A DNA stretch of 28,471 nt from Bacteroidaceae bacterium (lineage in GTDB: Bacteria; Bacteroidota; Bacteroidia; Bacteroidales; Bacteroidaceae): the NCBI GenBank assembly GCA_900769465.1, contig CAAGGT010000280.1:1-28471 (forward strand), written 5' to 3'. Of the stretch, positions 8,488 to 16,833 are shown piece after piece; the stretch's first letter is position 1; every line of letters begins with the position of its first letter. The notes under the pieces are model-generated. The model was not told the DNA's origin. It saw only the letters and a program-made list of their open reading frames with translations, and did not search any database. The translations under genes and the position numbers were made by a program.

Positions 8488-9552
8488 TCATTTCTCCTCC
8501 GAGAACTCCTTGATTCTATTCTCATCGGCCATTCGGCAAACGAGCAGATTGCCATCGTTTTCGGCAATGATGCAATCATTGACACCTATAACGACAACGC
8601 TCTTCATTCCGCGGGTATTCACCACGCAGTTATGCGAATCGGCAAATTTTGCATCGGCACCCAAAGCCGCATTGCCATTCATATCCTTTTGGACATTGCA
8701 ATACAAGGACATCCAGGTTCCCAAATCACTCCAACCGAAATTTGCAGGGAATACAAATATCTCATCGGCACGTTCCATTATGGCATAATCGACCGAAATG
8801 CTGCGACAGTCGGGGAAACGGGCATTGACATACTCCTGCTCCTCATCGGTATAATAGTAGGGCAACAAAGACTCAAACACCGATGCTATGGGAGACTGGT
8901 ATATCCTGAAAGCGTTGACTATGGTTGAGACATTCCAGATGAATATTCCGGAATTCCAATAGAAATTATTCTTTGCAATGTATGATTTGGCAACCTCAAG
9001 CGACGGTTTCTCCTTGAAAGAATCAACACGGAACACCTCCTTGTTCGCCAACGACGATGCACCAAGCACAGCCTCAATGTAGCCGTAACCGGTTTCGGGA
9101 CGTGTGGGTTCAATGCCCAGTGTCAATATGGCATCGGAATCGGCCACAAAATCGAGTGAAGACTTTATCACCCTTTGGAACTCCTGTACATTGGCAACAA
9201 AATGGTCGCTGGGCGTAACCACCATATTTGCATTGGGATAACGTTTCTTTATCTTCCACGCTGCATAGGCTATACAGGGTGCCGTGTTCCTGCGGCAAGG
9301 TTCTTTCAGGATGTGGTCCTCCTGAATCATCGGCAGCTGCTCCCTTACCATAGGAGCATACTTTTCAGACGTAAGCACCCAGATATTCTCCTGCGGACAA
9401 ATCCCCGCAAAGCGGTCAACAGTAAGCTGCAGCAAAGAGCGCCCGCACCCCAGAACATCAATGAACTGTTTGGGGCAATCGGCAGTACTCATAGGCCAAA
9501 AACGACTACCTACTCCGCCGGCCATAATGACTATATGGTTAAGACTTGTCAT
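8488..9552 (-). CDS. manC: Mannose-1-phosphate guanylyltransferase
   Basis: Converts mannose-1-phosphate and GTP to GDP-mannose, a precursor for mannose, fucose and related sugars in surface glycans. The 354-residue protein has the nucleotidyltransferase signature GGVGSRFWPMS (12-22) with Lys28, then VTPSDHFV (112-119), FKEKPS (179-184) and YWNSGIFIW (198-206). It has only the nucleotidyltransferase domain. The C-terminal cupin/isomerase domain of the bifunctional ManC/AlgA enzymes is absent, as is usual in Bacteroidales. It is convergent with the TPR gene and divergent from the WecA-like gene at 9809, with its own promoter. The symbol is given by family; other names exist for single-domain versions. 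Confidence 0.92.
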   Translation of the reverse strand: MTSLNHIVIMAGGVGSRFWPMSTADCPKQFIDVLGCGRSLLQLTVDRFAGICPQENIWVLTSEKYAPMVREQLPMIQEDHILKEPCRRNTAPCIAYAAWKIKKRYPNANMVVTPSDHFVANVQEFQRVIKSSLDFVADSDAILTLGIEPTRPETGYGYIEAVLGASSLANKEVFRVDSFKEKPSLEVAKSYIAKNNFYWNSGIFIWNVSTIVNAFRIYQSPIASVFESLLPYYYTDEEQEYVNARFPDCRSISVDYAIMERADEIFVFPANFGWSDLGTWMSLYCNVQKDMNGNAALGADAKFADSHNCVVNTRGMKSVVVIGVNDCIIAENDGNLLVCRMADENRIKEFSEEK

Positions 9553-9618
9553 ACTCTTATGCTATAACATTCAACAAAACTCGCTTAAATATTGTTATCC
9601 GATACGGTAAAACAATTG

Positions 9619-9649
9619 CAAATTTAAACAAAAACAAACAACAACACAA
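9619..9649 (-). promoter_or_regulatory. Promoter of manC
   Basis: On the minus strand: TTG (9649-9647), 20 nt, then TAAATTTG (9626-9619), an exact consensus match. The leader would be about 60 nt. Confidence 0.7.
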
Positions 9650-9742
9650 CTAGAAAAGCAAATTAATTCTCAGCACTTCAGGAGAAAAAAAGCCTTTTTA
9701 CCATCACAATTCAGCCGTGTGAATAAAAAATAACAAAAAGCA

Positions 9743-9773
9743 TTTTACGTTTGAAATAAAACACCTATATTTG
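9743..9773 (+). promoter_or_regulatory. Probable promoter of the WecA-like gene
   Basis: TATATTTG at 9766-9773 matches the -7 consensus and lies 36 nt before the ATG. At the right distance upstream there is TTT (9743-9745) rather than TTG, so the -33 element is weak. Confidence 0.5.
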
Positions 9774-9808
9774 TAAAAATAAACACAATAATAGACATTC
9801 AGTTCAAT

Positions 9809-10975
9809 ATGCCGGATATTCTACGCATCATATTACCTGCTTTGTTGGCCCTGTTGGGAACATTGTGGATTCACCCGAAGATTTTGAAGATTGCAATACT
9901 CAAGAACCTCGTAGACAACCCCGATGCAAGGAAATTGCAACGTAACCCGGTACCGGTAATGGGTGGTATTGCCGTATTTTTCGGTATAGTCATAGGCTTG
10001 TGCAGTTCACAGGCCATGTTCAACAGCGCAAGTACTTTCATGCTAATATCGGCAATGTTGATAATGTTGTACGTCGGTACCATAGATGACATTATCAACC
10101 TCTCCCCCGGCATCCGTTTTCTCATTGAAATCATGGTCATTGTCTGGCTAATGTACGTCAGCGGCTGTTCAATAAACAGCTTCTGGGGGCTGTGGGGTGT
10201 AAATGCCATTCCTGAATGGTTGTCTTATGCACTGACAATATTCGCAGCAGTCGGCATAATAAACGCCATCAACCTGATAGACGGCGTAAATGGTCTGTCA
10301 TCGGGATATTGCTTTATGTCGTCGGTGCTTTTCGCAGCATATTTCTACATCACAGGGAACCAAATCATGACCACATTGGCGCTCTCTGCCGCAGGTGCCA
10401 TAATACCATTCTTCCTGCACAATGTATTCGGTCAGAGTTCAAAGATGTTCATCGGTGACGGAGGTACTCTTGTCATTGGAACAATGATGGCAATGTTCGT
10501 AATGAACATTCTCGACCGCCAGGCCGATTGCACGGAGCTTGTTTCAAAAGGTGTCGGCCTGATACCTTTCAGCCTTGCAGTAATGTCCATTCCTGTCTTT
10601 GACACACTGCGCGTGATGTCCACCCGCATCCTGAACAAGAAATCACCGTTCAGCCCCGACAAGACACACCTGCACCATATGTTCATTGATTTGGGATTTT
10701 CACATATCGGCACAACGATATCAATCCTGTCAATGAATTTCCTCATTGTCACAGCCTGGTTCATATCATACAGACTTGGAGCTACGATAGACATACAGCT
10801 ATACATAGTTGTGACATTGAGCCTTTTGTCCACATTCGGCTTCTATTGGTTCGCAAAACGACAGATAGAGCGCGACACCAGAAGCCTCAAGGCCATGAAA
10901 AGGGTTGCAAAAGCACTTCACATTGAAAAGAAAGGAATATGGTACATCATACAACGTATGATTGACAAGCTATAA
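9809..10975 (+). CDS. WecA/TagO-type undecaprenyl-phosphate glycosyl-1-phosphate transferase
   Basis: An integral membrane enzyme of 388 residues in the polyprenyl-phosphate GlcNAc/MurNAc-pentapeptide-1-phosphate transferase superfamily (WecA, TagO, MraY). Such enzymes move a sugar-1-phosphate from a UDP-sugar to the lipid carrier and so start O-antigen, capsule or teichoic-type glycans. About ten hydrophobic segments run through it. Conserved motifs are GTIDDI (Asp93, Asp94), NAINLIDGVNGL (152-163), MFIGDGGTL (213-221) and the cytoplasmic histidine motif HLHH (287-290). The DKTHLHH form fits WecA/TagO better than MraY. It is divergent from manC, which supplies another glycan precursor, and ends at a very strong hairpin. 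The exact sugar is not known. Confidence 0.9.
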   Translation: MPDILRIILPALLALLGTLWIHPKILKIAILKNLVDNPDARKLQRNPVPVMGGIAVFFGIVIGLCSSQAMFNSASTFMLISAMLIMLYVGTIDDIINLSPGIRFLIEIMVIVWLMYVSGCSINSFWGLWGVNAIPEWLSYALTIFAAVGIINAINLIDGVNGLSSGYCFMSSVLFAAYFYITGNQIMTTLALSAAGAIIPFFLHNVFGQSSKMFIGDGGTLVIGTMMAMFVMNILDRQADCTELVSKGVGLIPFSLAVMSIPVFDTLRVMSTRILNKKSPFSPDKTHLHHMFIDLGFSHIGTTISILSMNFLIVTAWFISYRLGATIDIQLYIVVTLSLLSTFGFYWFAKRQIERDTRSLKAMKRVAKALHIEKKGIWYIIQRMIDKL

Positions 10976-10991
10976 CGGACACTGACAAATC

Positions 10992-11045
10992 ATGATACAC
11001 ACAAAGAGGAGCAGACGATTGTCTGCTCCTCTTTGTGTGTATCAT
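10992..11045. terminator. Bidirectional terminator, 25-bp perfect stem
   Basis: Arms 10992-11016 and 11021-11045 are perfectly complementary over 25 bp with a 4-nt loop (GATT). CGGACA (10976-10981) and TGTCCG (11051-11056) could extend pairing further out. It fills the gap between two convergent genes and can serve both. There is no classical U tract on either side. Confidence 0.85.
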
Positions 11046-11065
11046 AAGAATGTCCGCGAAAGATA

Positions 11066-12310
11066 TCAATCCATATTGTAGTTTACCCGGTGAACACCCA
11101 AAAGCCTGTCATACCTGTCACTAAAGCCTCGGTAATAGAGATACACCAGATACTCGTTTTCCGTATTATAGAAGTTACCCTCGGCCGGTACATTCTCCAC
11201 CTTGCCCGTAGCTGATGACACCCATACATATTTATAGTTATACACTCCCATCTTTAACGGCAACGACACGTAATGGTATCCGCCCTCATCATCGTAGCAC
11301 AGCCTGTTCATTGATGTAAAGCCATTGCCGCAAAAATCGCCGAGCAGATAAAAATCGCCACCGGCACGACGTGGGGCATCAAGCGCAAAATGAACATTGA
11401 TATAATCGGCATCAATGTCTGCATCATATCCCTTGAAGGTATTTATATAGAAACGGCCGTTCTCATCGCGGTAGTTCGAATGGGAGACACGTGGCCTGTC
11501 CATGTGCAGGACCGCATTGTAATGAGGCTCGACAAAAACCACATCATCAACGCCCTGGCCCGGAGACTCGGGGTCAACAATCTCAAAACGGCGATATTCG
11601 TTGCCGGCATCAAATATAAGCTTGGGATTATGTACATACTCTACCTTGTCACCGGTCACATATGTAGGTACAATGCCGCTTACGGCATTGTCACGACGAC
11701 CATTCTGATAGACAACAGCCTTGAGTTCGCTTGCCGGAGAAGATACGAATGATGGATAGCGGGCCACAAAAGAGAGCTGCTGATGCCCCTCGTTGAATGA
11801 GATATCGGTATCCCCACTCACCCGGACCTCCATTGACAATGCCGGCTCGACAACCGAAAATTCAAATGAAGCCACAGGTGTGTCATTGCCGAGTTCATCA
11901 TCAAAGACCTCAACACGGTAGTTTCCCGAAGCCTTCAAAGCGACATTATCATTTGGCAGGGTAAATTCGTAATGCGTATAAAGTTGGGTTGTAGTGACAG
12001 AATTTTCCCATTCCTCTATGGCAATATCATTAAACCCCTCGAGATAGTCAATCTCGAACAGGTCCGACTGCGACCAATCAGCATTACAATGCACAATGCG
12101 GTAGGTGTATCTATGATAGACATGGGACATCTCGTCAAACGAGAAATGCAACACGTCATCAGCGCCCATACGCATCACCGGCAATTCCCCCCACTCGTCA
12201 TTGAGCAGAACCTGTGGAGTGCGCACCGACGGCAGAAAAGAGCGTGCGTGCTGTGCATTGGCCGCAAGCGCAAGCAAGAAGGCGAAAAGTAGAATTACAC
12301 GTCTGTACAT
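11066..12310 (-). CDS. T9SS plug-family protein (DUF5103)
   Basis: A 414-residue exported protein with signal peptide MYRRVILLFAFLLALAANAQ. The rest is beta-rich and fits the DUF5103 family, now described as the type IX secretion system plug protein, which closes the periplasmic mouth of the SprA translocon in Bacteroidetes. Recognisable blocks are HFSFDEMSHVYHRYTYRIVHCNADW, split here for length as HFSFDEM (about 36-42) then YTYRIVHCNADW (about 49-60), and GDFCGNGF and YNYKYVW further on. The start at 12310 is chosen because it gives a clean signal peptide; an in-frame ATG at 12337 would add nine residues. It is divergent from the DUF1460 gene. T9SS use in this organism is supported by the sorting domain at 25814-26272. 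Confidence 0.85.
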   Translation of the reverse strand: MYRRVILLFAFLLALAANAQHARSFLPSVRTPQVLLNDEWGELPVMRMGADDVLHFSFDEMSHVYHRYTYRIVHCNADWSQSDLFEIDYLEGFNDIAIEEWENSVTTTQLYTHYEFTLPNDNVALKASGNYRVEVFDDELGNDTPVASFEFSVVEPALSMEVRVSGDTDISFNEGHQQLSFVARYPSFVSSPASELKAVVYQNGRRDNAVSGIVPTYVTGDKVEYVHNPKLIFDAGNEYRRFEIVDPESPGQGVDDVVFVEPHYNAVLHMDRPRVSHSNYRDENGRFYINTFKGYDADIDADYINVHFALDAPRRAGGDFYLLGDFCGNGFTSMNRLCYDDEGGYHYVSLPLKMGVYNYKYVWVSSATGKVENVPAEGNFYNTENEYLVYLYYRGFSDRYDRLLGVHRVNYNMD

Positions 12311-12375
12311 ATGCTGGAAAAATTCTGATTTAATCATACCGGAAAACTTTTTCGGGTTTATACATTTTTACAGAG

Positions 12376-12383
12376 CGAAGATA
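12376..12383 (-). promoter_or_regulatory. Possible -7 element for the T9SS plug gene
   Basis: On the minus strand TATCTTCG, the same variant as at fhs and tRNA-Arg, lies 65 nt upstream of the chosen start. No TTG is found at the expected -33 position. Confidence 0.4.
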
Positions 12384-12406
12384 ATCATTAAAAAACAATA
12401 TTTTCG

Positions 12407-12414
12407 TATATTTA
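12407..12414 (+). promoter_or_regulatory. Possible -7 element for the DUF1460 gene
   Basis: TATATTTA matches TAnnTTTG except at the last base and lies 34 nt before the ATG at 12449. No clear -33 element was found. Confidence 0.35.
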
Positions 12415-12448
12415 CATAATTTATAACAACCGACACCTAAAAGAAAGA

Positions 12449-13297
12449 ATGAAATACATATACACCATTATCATATCGGTACTCGCCCCCATTGCGGCAA
12501 TGGCACAACAAGTCATTTACGAAAAAGAGGACAGCACGCGGATTGAGGAGATTCTGCGTCACATAAGCCAGGAAAAGAGAGCCGACACCGGCGAACTGCT
12601 CATAAGCATAGCAAACAAATTCACAGGCGAGAAATACGTGGGAGCGACACTTGAACAAGGTATCGGAGAACCGATGTTCATAAGTTGTTCAAAGCTCGAC
12701 TGCACCACATTCGTAGAGCTTGTGCTTGCCATTGCAAGGACAGCCGATGAAGGTTGCACCGGTTTCAACGATGTGTGCCGCAACCTTGAGAGATTACGTT
12801 ACCGCAATGGCAAGAACGAAGGATATACAAGCCGGCTCCACTACATCAGCTGGTGGATAACGGACAAGGCAAAAGAGGGATTGATAGAGGAAATAACCCC
12901 ACAGATAAGTAACCACGAACAGTTGTTGAACCTTTATTTCATGAGTTCAAACGCAGACAAATACCCATTGCTCTCAAATCACCCGGAGTTGATAGAAGAG
13001 ATTGAAAAACAGGAGATGCCCTACCGTAACATCAAGGTGAACTACGTTCCAAAGGAGACAATAAGCCCGACAGGAGGCAGCGGGATAAAGAATGGCGACA
13101 TCATAGCCATCACAACATCAACCCCGGGACTCGATGTCACCCACATTGGCTTTGCCTGTTACAGCGATGGCGAATTACGTCTGTTGCACGCATCGAGCGG
13201 TAAAGGAACGGTCTTAAAGGAGACGGAATCCCTGCGTAACTATCTCGCCGGCAAGAAACGCCACACCGGCATAAGAGTGTTCAGGGCCCAATTCTAA
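12449..13297 (+). CDS. DUF1460 protein, N-acetylmuramoyl-L-alanine amidase-like
   Basis: An exported protein of 282 residues with signal peptide MKYIYTIIISVLAPIAAMAQ. It belongs to the DUF1460 family, which has an NlpC/P60-like cysteine peptidase fold and is thought to cut peptidoglycan peptides. The likely catalytic Cys is Cys85 in KLDCTTFVE, and the likely His is His232 in DVTHIGF, followed by LLHASSGKG (245-253). These are the signature positions of the family. It probably acts in the periplasm on cell-wall fragments; the substrate is inferred from the family. It is divergent from the T9SS plug gene and convergent with the acyltransferase gene, with only 17 nt between the stops and no clear terminator in that gap. 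Confidence 0.88.
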   Translation: MKYIYTIIISVLAPIAAMAQQVIYEKEDSTRIEEILRHISQEKRADTGELLISIANKFTGEKYVGATLEQGIGEPMFISCSKLDCTTFVELVLAIARTADEGCTGFNDVCRNLERLRYRNGKNEGYTSRLHYISWWITDKAKEGLIEEITPQISNHEQLLNLYFMSSNADKYPLLSNHPELIEEIEKQEMPYRNIKVNYVPKETISPTGGSGIKNGDIIAITTSTPGLDVTHIGFACYSDGELRLLHASSGKGTVLKETESLRNYLAGKKRHTGIRVFRAQF

Positions 13298-13314
13298 AAT
13301 AGCGCTACACAGCA

Positions 13315-14265
13315 TCAGGCCCCGTCACGTTTCTTGAGCAAACGCTTGCGTCCCTCTTCGCGGATTCTCTCACGTTTCTCATACCCGGCGCGTGTACGTT
13401 TCCAACGGTTATGCGTCCACAGCCATAGCTCGGGATTCGCCTTGATTTCGTTCTCAAGCAGCTCATAATAACGGTCAGTGGGTTCAAACTCCGCCATTTT
13501 TGAAGCATCCTCGGCAAAAAGTTCAAAATGGGCTGTATAATATCCGCGTTTCACACGCTTCACCCTCACAAAGAAAAGTGAGGCCCGTGTGCGCCTGGCA
13601 ATCTTTTCGGTACCTGTGAACACAGGAGTATCGCGGTGCAGGAAATCAACCCAATGGTTTATGGATTCCCATGTGGGCACCTGGTCGGCAATGAAACCTA
13701 TGACATATTTCCTGTTTTCCTTGACAACCTGAAGAATCTTGCGGAGCGTATTAGCCATAGTAATGGATTCTGCCCCGTACTGCTCCCTCATCTTTTTCAT
13801 CAGCAAATCAAAGCGCTTGTTCTCGAGCGGGTGATATATGTCACCCACAAAAACATTCTTATCGTTGAAACAGAGGCCCAACGATGTCACATACTCCCAA
13901 TTTATGAAATGCCCCATATAGCAGGCACAGGAATGGCCTTCGGCAAGCATACGTTCAACATCCTCAATACCCGAGAAAACCATCCTTTTCCCAATCTCCT
14001 TTTCGCTCATGCCATAGTACTTTATGGTTTCCACGAAATAGTCACAGAGAGCCGAATAGAATCTGCGCTCAATCCTCTTTATCTCCTTGAGGCTCTTTTC
14101 GGGGAAAGACTTGACCAGGTTGTCCCGCACAATGGCACGACGGTAACGCACCAGATGGTATACCAGAAGATATATGATGTCCGAAATGAGATACAAGACA
14201 AAGAACGGCAGCTTGTTCAGGACAAACAGCAGCGACAACGCGATATAATAGAGAATTGCTTTCAT
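13315..14265 (-). CDS. Lipid A biosynthesis acyltransferase (LpxL/HtrB family)
   Basis: Adds a secondary acyl chain to lipid A at the inner membrane. The 316-residue protein starts with a hydrophobic anchor (about residues 5-38). The catalytic HX4E motif is His119 and Glu124 in MGHFINWEY. Downstream blocks such as FIADQVPTWES and WVDFLHRDTPVFTGTEKIA fit the lysophospholipid acyltransferase fold. The C-terminus is highly basic (RERIREEGRKRLLKKR), which may help contact the membrane or lipid A. Bacteroidales usually carry one such gene, which makes penta-acylated lipid A, but which LpxL/LpxM step this one performs cannot be read from sequence alone. It lies downstream of the OmpA-like gene on the same strand, past a terminator. 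Confidence 0.9.
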   Translation of the reverse strand: MKAILYYIALSLLFVLNKLPFFVLYLISDIIYLLVYHLVRYRRAIVRDNLVKSFPEKSLKEIKRIERRFYSALCDYFVETIKYYGMSEKEIGKRMVFSGIEDVERMLAEGHSCACYMGHFINWEYVTSLGLCFNDKNVFVGDIYHPLENKRFDLLMKKMREQYGAESITMANTLRKILQVVKENRKYVIGFIADQVPTWESINHWVDFLHRDTPVFTGTEKIARRTRASLFFVRVKRVKRGYYTAHFELFAEDASKMAEFEPTDRYYELLENEIKANPELWLWTHNRWKRTRAGYEKRERIREEGRKRLLKKRDGA

Positions 14266-14316
14266 AATAACGTTTTACGCATCCCTCATGTGGAGAGAAA
14301 CAAGTGTCAACAATCG

Positions 14317-14324
14317 CAAATGTA
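14317..14324 (-). promoter_or_regulatory. Possible -7 element for the acyltransferase gene
   Basis: On the minus strand TACATTTG, an exact TAnnTTTG match, lies 52 nt upstream of the start. The -33 position lacks TTG. Confidence 0.45.
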
Positions 14325-14400
14325 TATATTTTTTTTCAAATAATATGTAAGACAGCACTCTTTAGCACAAAACCAGCCATCATGCAGCCCACCTGAAACA

Positions 14401-14428
14401 CGAAAACCCGGGCTAGCCCGGGTTTTCG
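14401..14428 (-). terminator. Terminator of the OmpA-like lipoprotein gene
   Basis: A 28-nt perfect palindrome, CGAAAACCCGGGCT/AGCCCGGGTTTTCG. It folds with an AAAA/TTTT base and a GC-rich upper stem, so the T run is part of the stem. It lies 22 nt past the stop at 14450. Confidence 0.75.
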
Positions 14429-14449
14429 CATATGCTCATCAGGAATCCC

Positions 14450-15157
14450 TTATTCCAATGTTCCGTTGTTTGCAGCGTCAATCATCTCGGCGCTGGCATA
14501 CATAAAGATTTCAACCCTGCGGTTCTCGGCACGTCCGGCAGCCGTAGAGTTGTCGGCAACCGGCTGCTTTGAGCCAAAGCCCTCTACGCTCTTAATCTGG
14601 CTCTCGGCCACGCCTTTTGACTTGAGAAATTCAGAAACAGCCTCGGCACGTTTCACAGAAAGAGGATTGTTGATGGCATCGCTACCTGTAGAATCGGTGT
14701 GTCCGTATATGACAACATCGGCATCATTGTACTCCATCAGCACCTTTGCGAACTCGGTAAGATTATCCTGGGCGCTCTGGTTCAGAGAATATTTATTTGT
14801 TGCAAAAAGCACGCCTGAATCAAAAGTAACCTTTACGGCAGTGAGGTTGTTGGCATCGGTTATGGTCTGCACTGTCGCGTTCTCTACCTGTGCCGCAGCC
14901 TCGGCCGCATTATCCATTCTCTTACCGATCAAAGCACCTGTACCTGCACCAACCGCAGTACCTACTGCGGCACCCACAGCCGCACCCATACCGGTCTTAC
15001 CTGTAAGCTTACCGATTATGGCACCAAGCACCGCACCACCGGCCGCGCCACTCGCTGCACCGATTGTAGTTCCTTTTGCCAGATTGCTCCAGCTGCCACA
15101 ACTTGAAAAAATGAGCGCAGAACAAAGTACCACGCAAATAGTCTTGACGAATTTCAT
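14450..15157 (-). CDS. Glycine-zipper OmpA-family lipoprotein
   Basis: A 235-residue lipoprotein. The signal peptide ends in a lipobox, IFSSC, making Cys20 the lipidated residue. Residues about 31-80 are a long Gly/Ala zipper (repeats such as GAASGAAGGAVLGAIIG and AAVGAAVGTAVGAGTGALIG) that likely forms a membrane-inserting helical hairpin. Residues about 108-220 are an OmpA C-terminal peptidoglycan-binding domain with YGHTDSTGSD, LSVKRAEAV and GRAENRRVE, the last containing the Arg that contacts diaminopimelate. The expected role is to tie the outer membrane to peptidoglycan. It has its own promoter and terminator and is divergent from proS. Confidence 0.92.
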   Translation of the reverse strand: MKFVKTICVVLCSALIFSSCGSWSNLAKGTTIGAASGAAGGAVLGAIIGKLTGKTGMGAAVGAAVGTAVGAGTGALIGKRMDNAAEAAAQVENATVQTITDANNLTAVKVTFDSGVLFATNKYSLNQSAQDNLTEFAKVLMEYNDADVVIYGHTDSTGSDAINNPLSVKRAEAVSEFLKSKGVAESQIKSVEGFGSKQPVADNSTAAGRAENRRVEIFMYASAEMIDAANNGTLE

Positions 15158-15190
15158 ACCCTTTTACAACTTTTTGGTTCTAACTTTTGG

Positions 15191-15221
15191 CAAAGTTAAC
15201 TAAAAATCTCTTTGAAAACAA
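15191..15221 (-). promoter_or_regulatory. Promoter of the OmpA-like gene
   Basis: On the minus strand: TTG (15221-15219), 20 nt, then TAACTTTG (15198-15191), an exact consensus match. It lies 33 nt upstream of the start. Confidence 0.7.
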
Positions 15222-15302
15222 ACTGCCGGAGCTAAATGGAGATAAATTGAAACAGGGAGAAAAACTGCGGTCTGAAAATCATTATCGTATTGATATATTT
15301 TA

Positions 15303-15310
15303 TATTTTTG
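15303..15310 (+). promoter_or_regulatory. Probable -7 element of proS
   Basis: TATTTTTG matches the consensus and lies 38 nt before the chosen ATG at 15349. No TTG stands at the matching -33 position. Its place inside the longer open frame is a reason to reject the 15187 start. Confidence 0.5.
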
Positions 15311-15348
15311 CAGATAATATCAGAAACAAACAAAAAACAACAATTTAT

Positions 15349-16827
15349 ATGGCCGAACTTAAAGATCTTACAAAGCGCAGCGAGAGCTACTCGCAGTGGT
15401 ACAACGACTTGGTGATAAAGGCAGACCTTGCCGAGCAGTCACCAGTAAGAGGATGTATGGTAATAAAACCCTATGGCTATGCCATTTGGGAGAAGATACA
15501 ACGTACACTTGACGATATGTTCAAGGAGACTGGACACGTGAATGCATATTTCCCGATGCTCATCCCCAAATCATACCTCAGCCGCGAGGCGGAGCACGTC
15601 GAGGGTTTTGCAAAAGAGTGTGCTGTAGTGACACACTACCGTCTTAAAAACGCCGAGGACGGCAGCGGAGTAGTTGTGGACCCGGCCGCAAGACTCGAGG
15701 AGGAGATGATCATACGCCCCACATCGGAGACCATCATTTGGAGTACATACAAGAACTGGATACAGTCATACCGCGACCTGCCTATCATGGTAAACCAGTG
15801 GGCAAACGTAATGCGTTGGGAGATGCGTACCCGCCTGTTCCTGCGTACAGCAGAGTTCCTATGGCAGGAGGGACACACCGCACACGCAACACGTGAAGAG
15901 GCCGAGAAGGAGGCACAGACAATGTTGCACGTATACAACGACTTTGCAAACAACTATATGGCACTGCCTGTTGTAATGGGTGTGAAATCGGCCAATGAGC
16001 GTTTTGCCGGCGCACTCGACACATACACCATCGAGGGTATGATGCAGGACGGCAAGGCATTGCAGTGCGGTACATCGCACTTCCTGGGCCAGAACTTTGC
16101 AAAGGCCTTCAACGTTCAGTTCGTAGACAAGAACAACAACCTTGAATATGTATGGGCAACATCGTGGGGTGTTTCGACACGTCTTATGGGCGCCCTCATC
16201 ATGACACACTCCGATGACAACGGCCTTGTATTGCCACCGGCACTTGCACCGATACAGGTTGTAATTGTACCAATCTACAAGAACGAGGAGCAGCTTGCAA
16301 AGATCAAGGAGACAACCGACCCCATGATTGCAGAGCTGAAGAAAATGGGCATAACAGTGAAATTCGACGATGCAGACAACAAACGTCCCGGATTCAAGTT
16401 CGCTGAATATGAATTGAAGGGTATCCCCGTACGTCTTGTACTTGGCGCACGCGATATAGAGAACGGAACAATAGAGGTTATGCGCCGCGACACACTGGAA
16501 AAGGAAACCCGCTCAATCGAAGGTATAACCTCATTTGTAAAGGAACTGCTTGACGACATCCAGGCCAACCTGCACCGCAAGGCTCTTGCAATGCGCGAGG
16601 CAAACACACGCACCGTCGACACATACGAAGAGTTCAAGACCGAGATTGAGAAGGGCGGCTTCATCCTTGCACACTGGGACGGCACACCCGAGACCGAGGA
16701 ACAGATAAAGAATGAGACAAAGGCCACAATACGTTGCATACCTTTGGGTTGGGACGAGACACCGGGCACCTGCATCGTCACAGGCAAGCCATCGGCACGT
16801 CGCGTACTGTTTGCTAGAGCATATTGA
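15349..16827 (+). CDS. proS: Prolyl-tRNA synthetase (short, archaeal/eukaryote-like type)
   Basis: Charges tRNA-Pro; a class II synthetase of 492 residues. Motif 2 is present as RPTSE (123-127) followed by RWEMRTRLFLRTAEFLW (156-172). Motif 3 lies in GALIMTHSDDNGLVLPP, near residue 285. The bacterial-type editing insertion between motifs 2 and 3 is absent. Length, that absence and the terminal RVLFARAY place it in the short ProRS group shared with archaea and eukaryotes, which is normal for Bacteroidetes. The start at 15349 (MAELKDLTKRSESYS) is the family N-terminus and follows a promoter-like element; the frame from 15187 overlaps the divergent gene's promoter. A glycosyltransferase gene follows after 6 nt. 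Confidence 0.96.
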   Translation: MAELKDLTKRSESYSQWYNDLVIKADLAEQSPVRGCMVIKPYGYAIWEKIQRTLDDMFKETGHVNAYFPMLIPKSYLSREAEHVEGFAKECAVVTHYRLKNAEDGSGVVVDPAARLEEEMIIRPTSETIIWSTYKNWIQSYRDLPIMVNQWANVMRWEMRTRLFLRTAEFLWQEGHTAHATREEAEKEAQTMLHVYNDFANNYMALPVVMGVKSANERFAGALDTYTIEGMMQDGKALQCGTSHFLGQNFAKAFNVQFVDKNNNLEYVWATSWGVSTRLMGALIMTHSDDNGLVLPPALAPIQVVIVPIYKNEEQLAKIKETTDPMIAELKKMGITVKFDDADNKRPGFKFAEYELKGIPVRLVLGARDIENGTIEVMRRDTLEKETRSIEGITSFVKELLDDIQANLHRKALAMREANTRTVDTYEEFKTEIEKGGFILAHWDGTPETEEQIKNETKATIRCIPLGWDETPGTCIVTGKPSARRVLFARAY

Positions 16828-16833
16828 TAGATT

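Noticed and set aside
13636..14343. 235-codon plus-strand frame across the acyltransferase gene
   Set aside because: Antisense shadow of a gene with clear catalytic motifs; no recognisable family of its own.
14466..15203. 245-codon plus-strand frame opposite the OmpA-like gene
   Set aside because: Its Ala/Pro/Val-rich sequence is the reverse of the Gly/Ala zipper codons of the real lipoprotein gene.
15187..15348. N-terminal extension of proS
   Set aside because: It overlaps the divergent promoter and contains a -7 element; the family start is at 15349.
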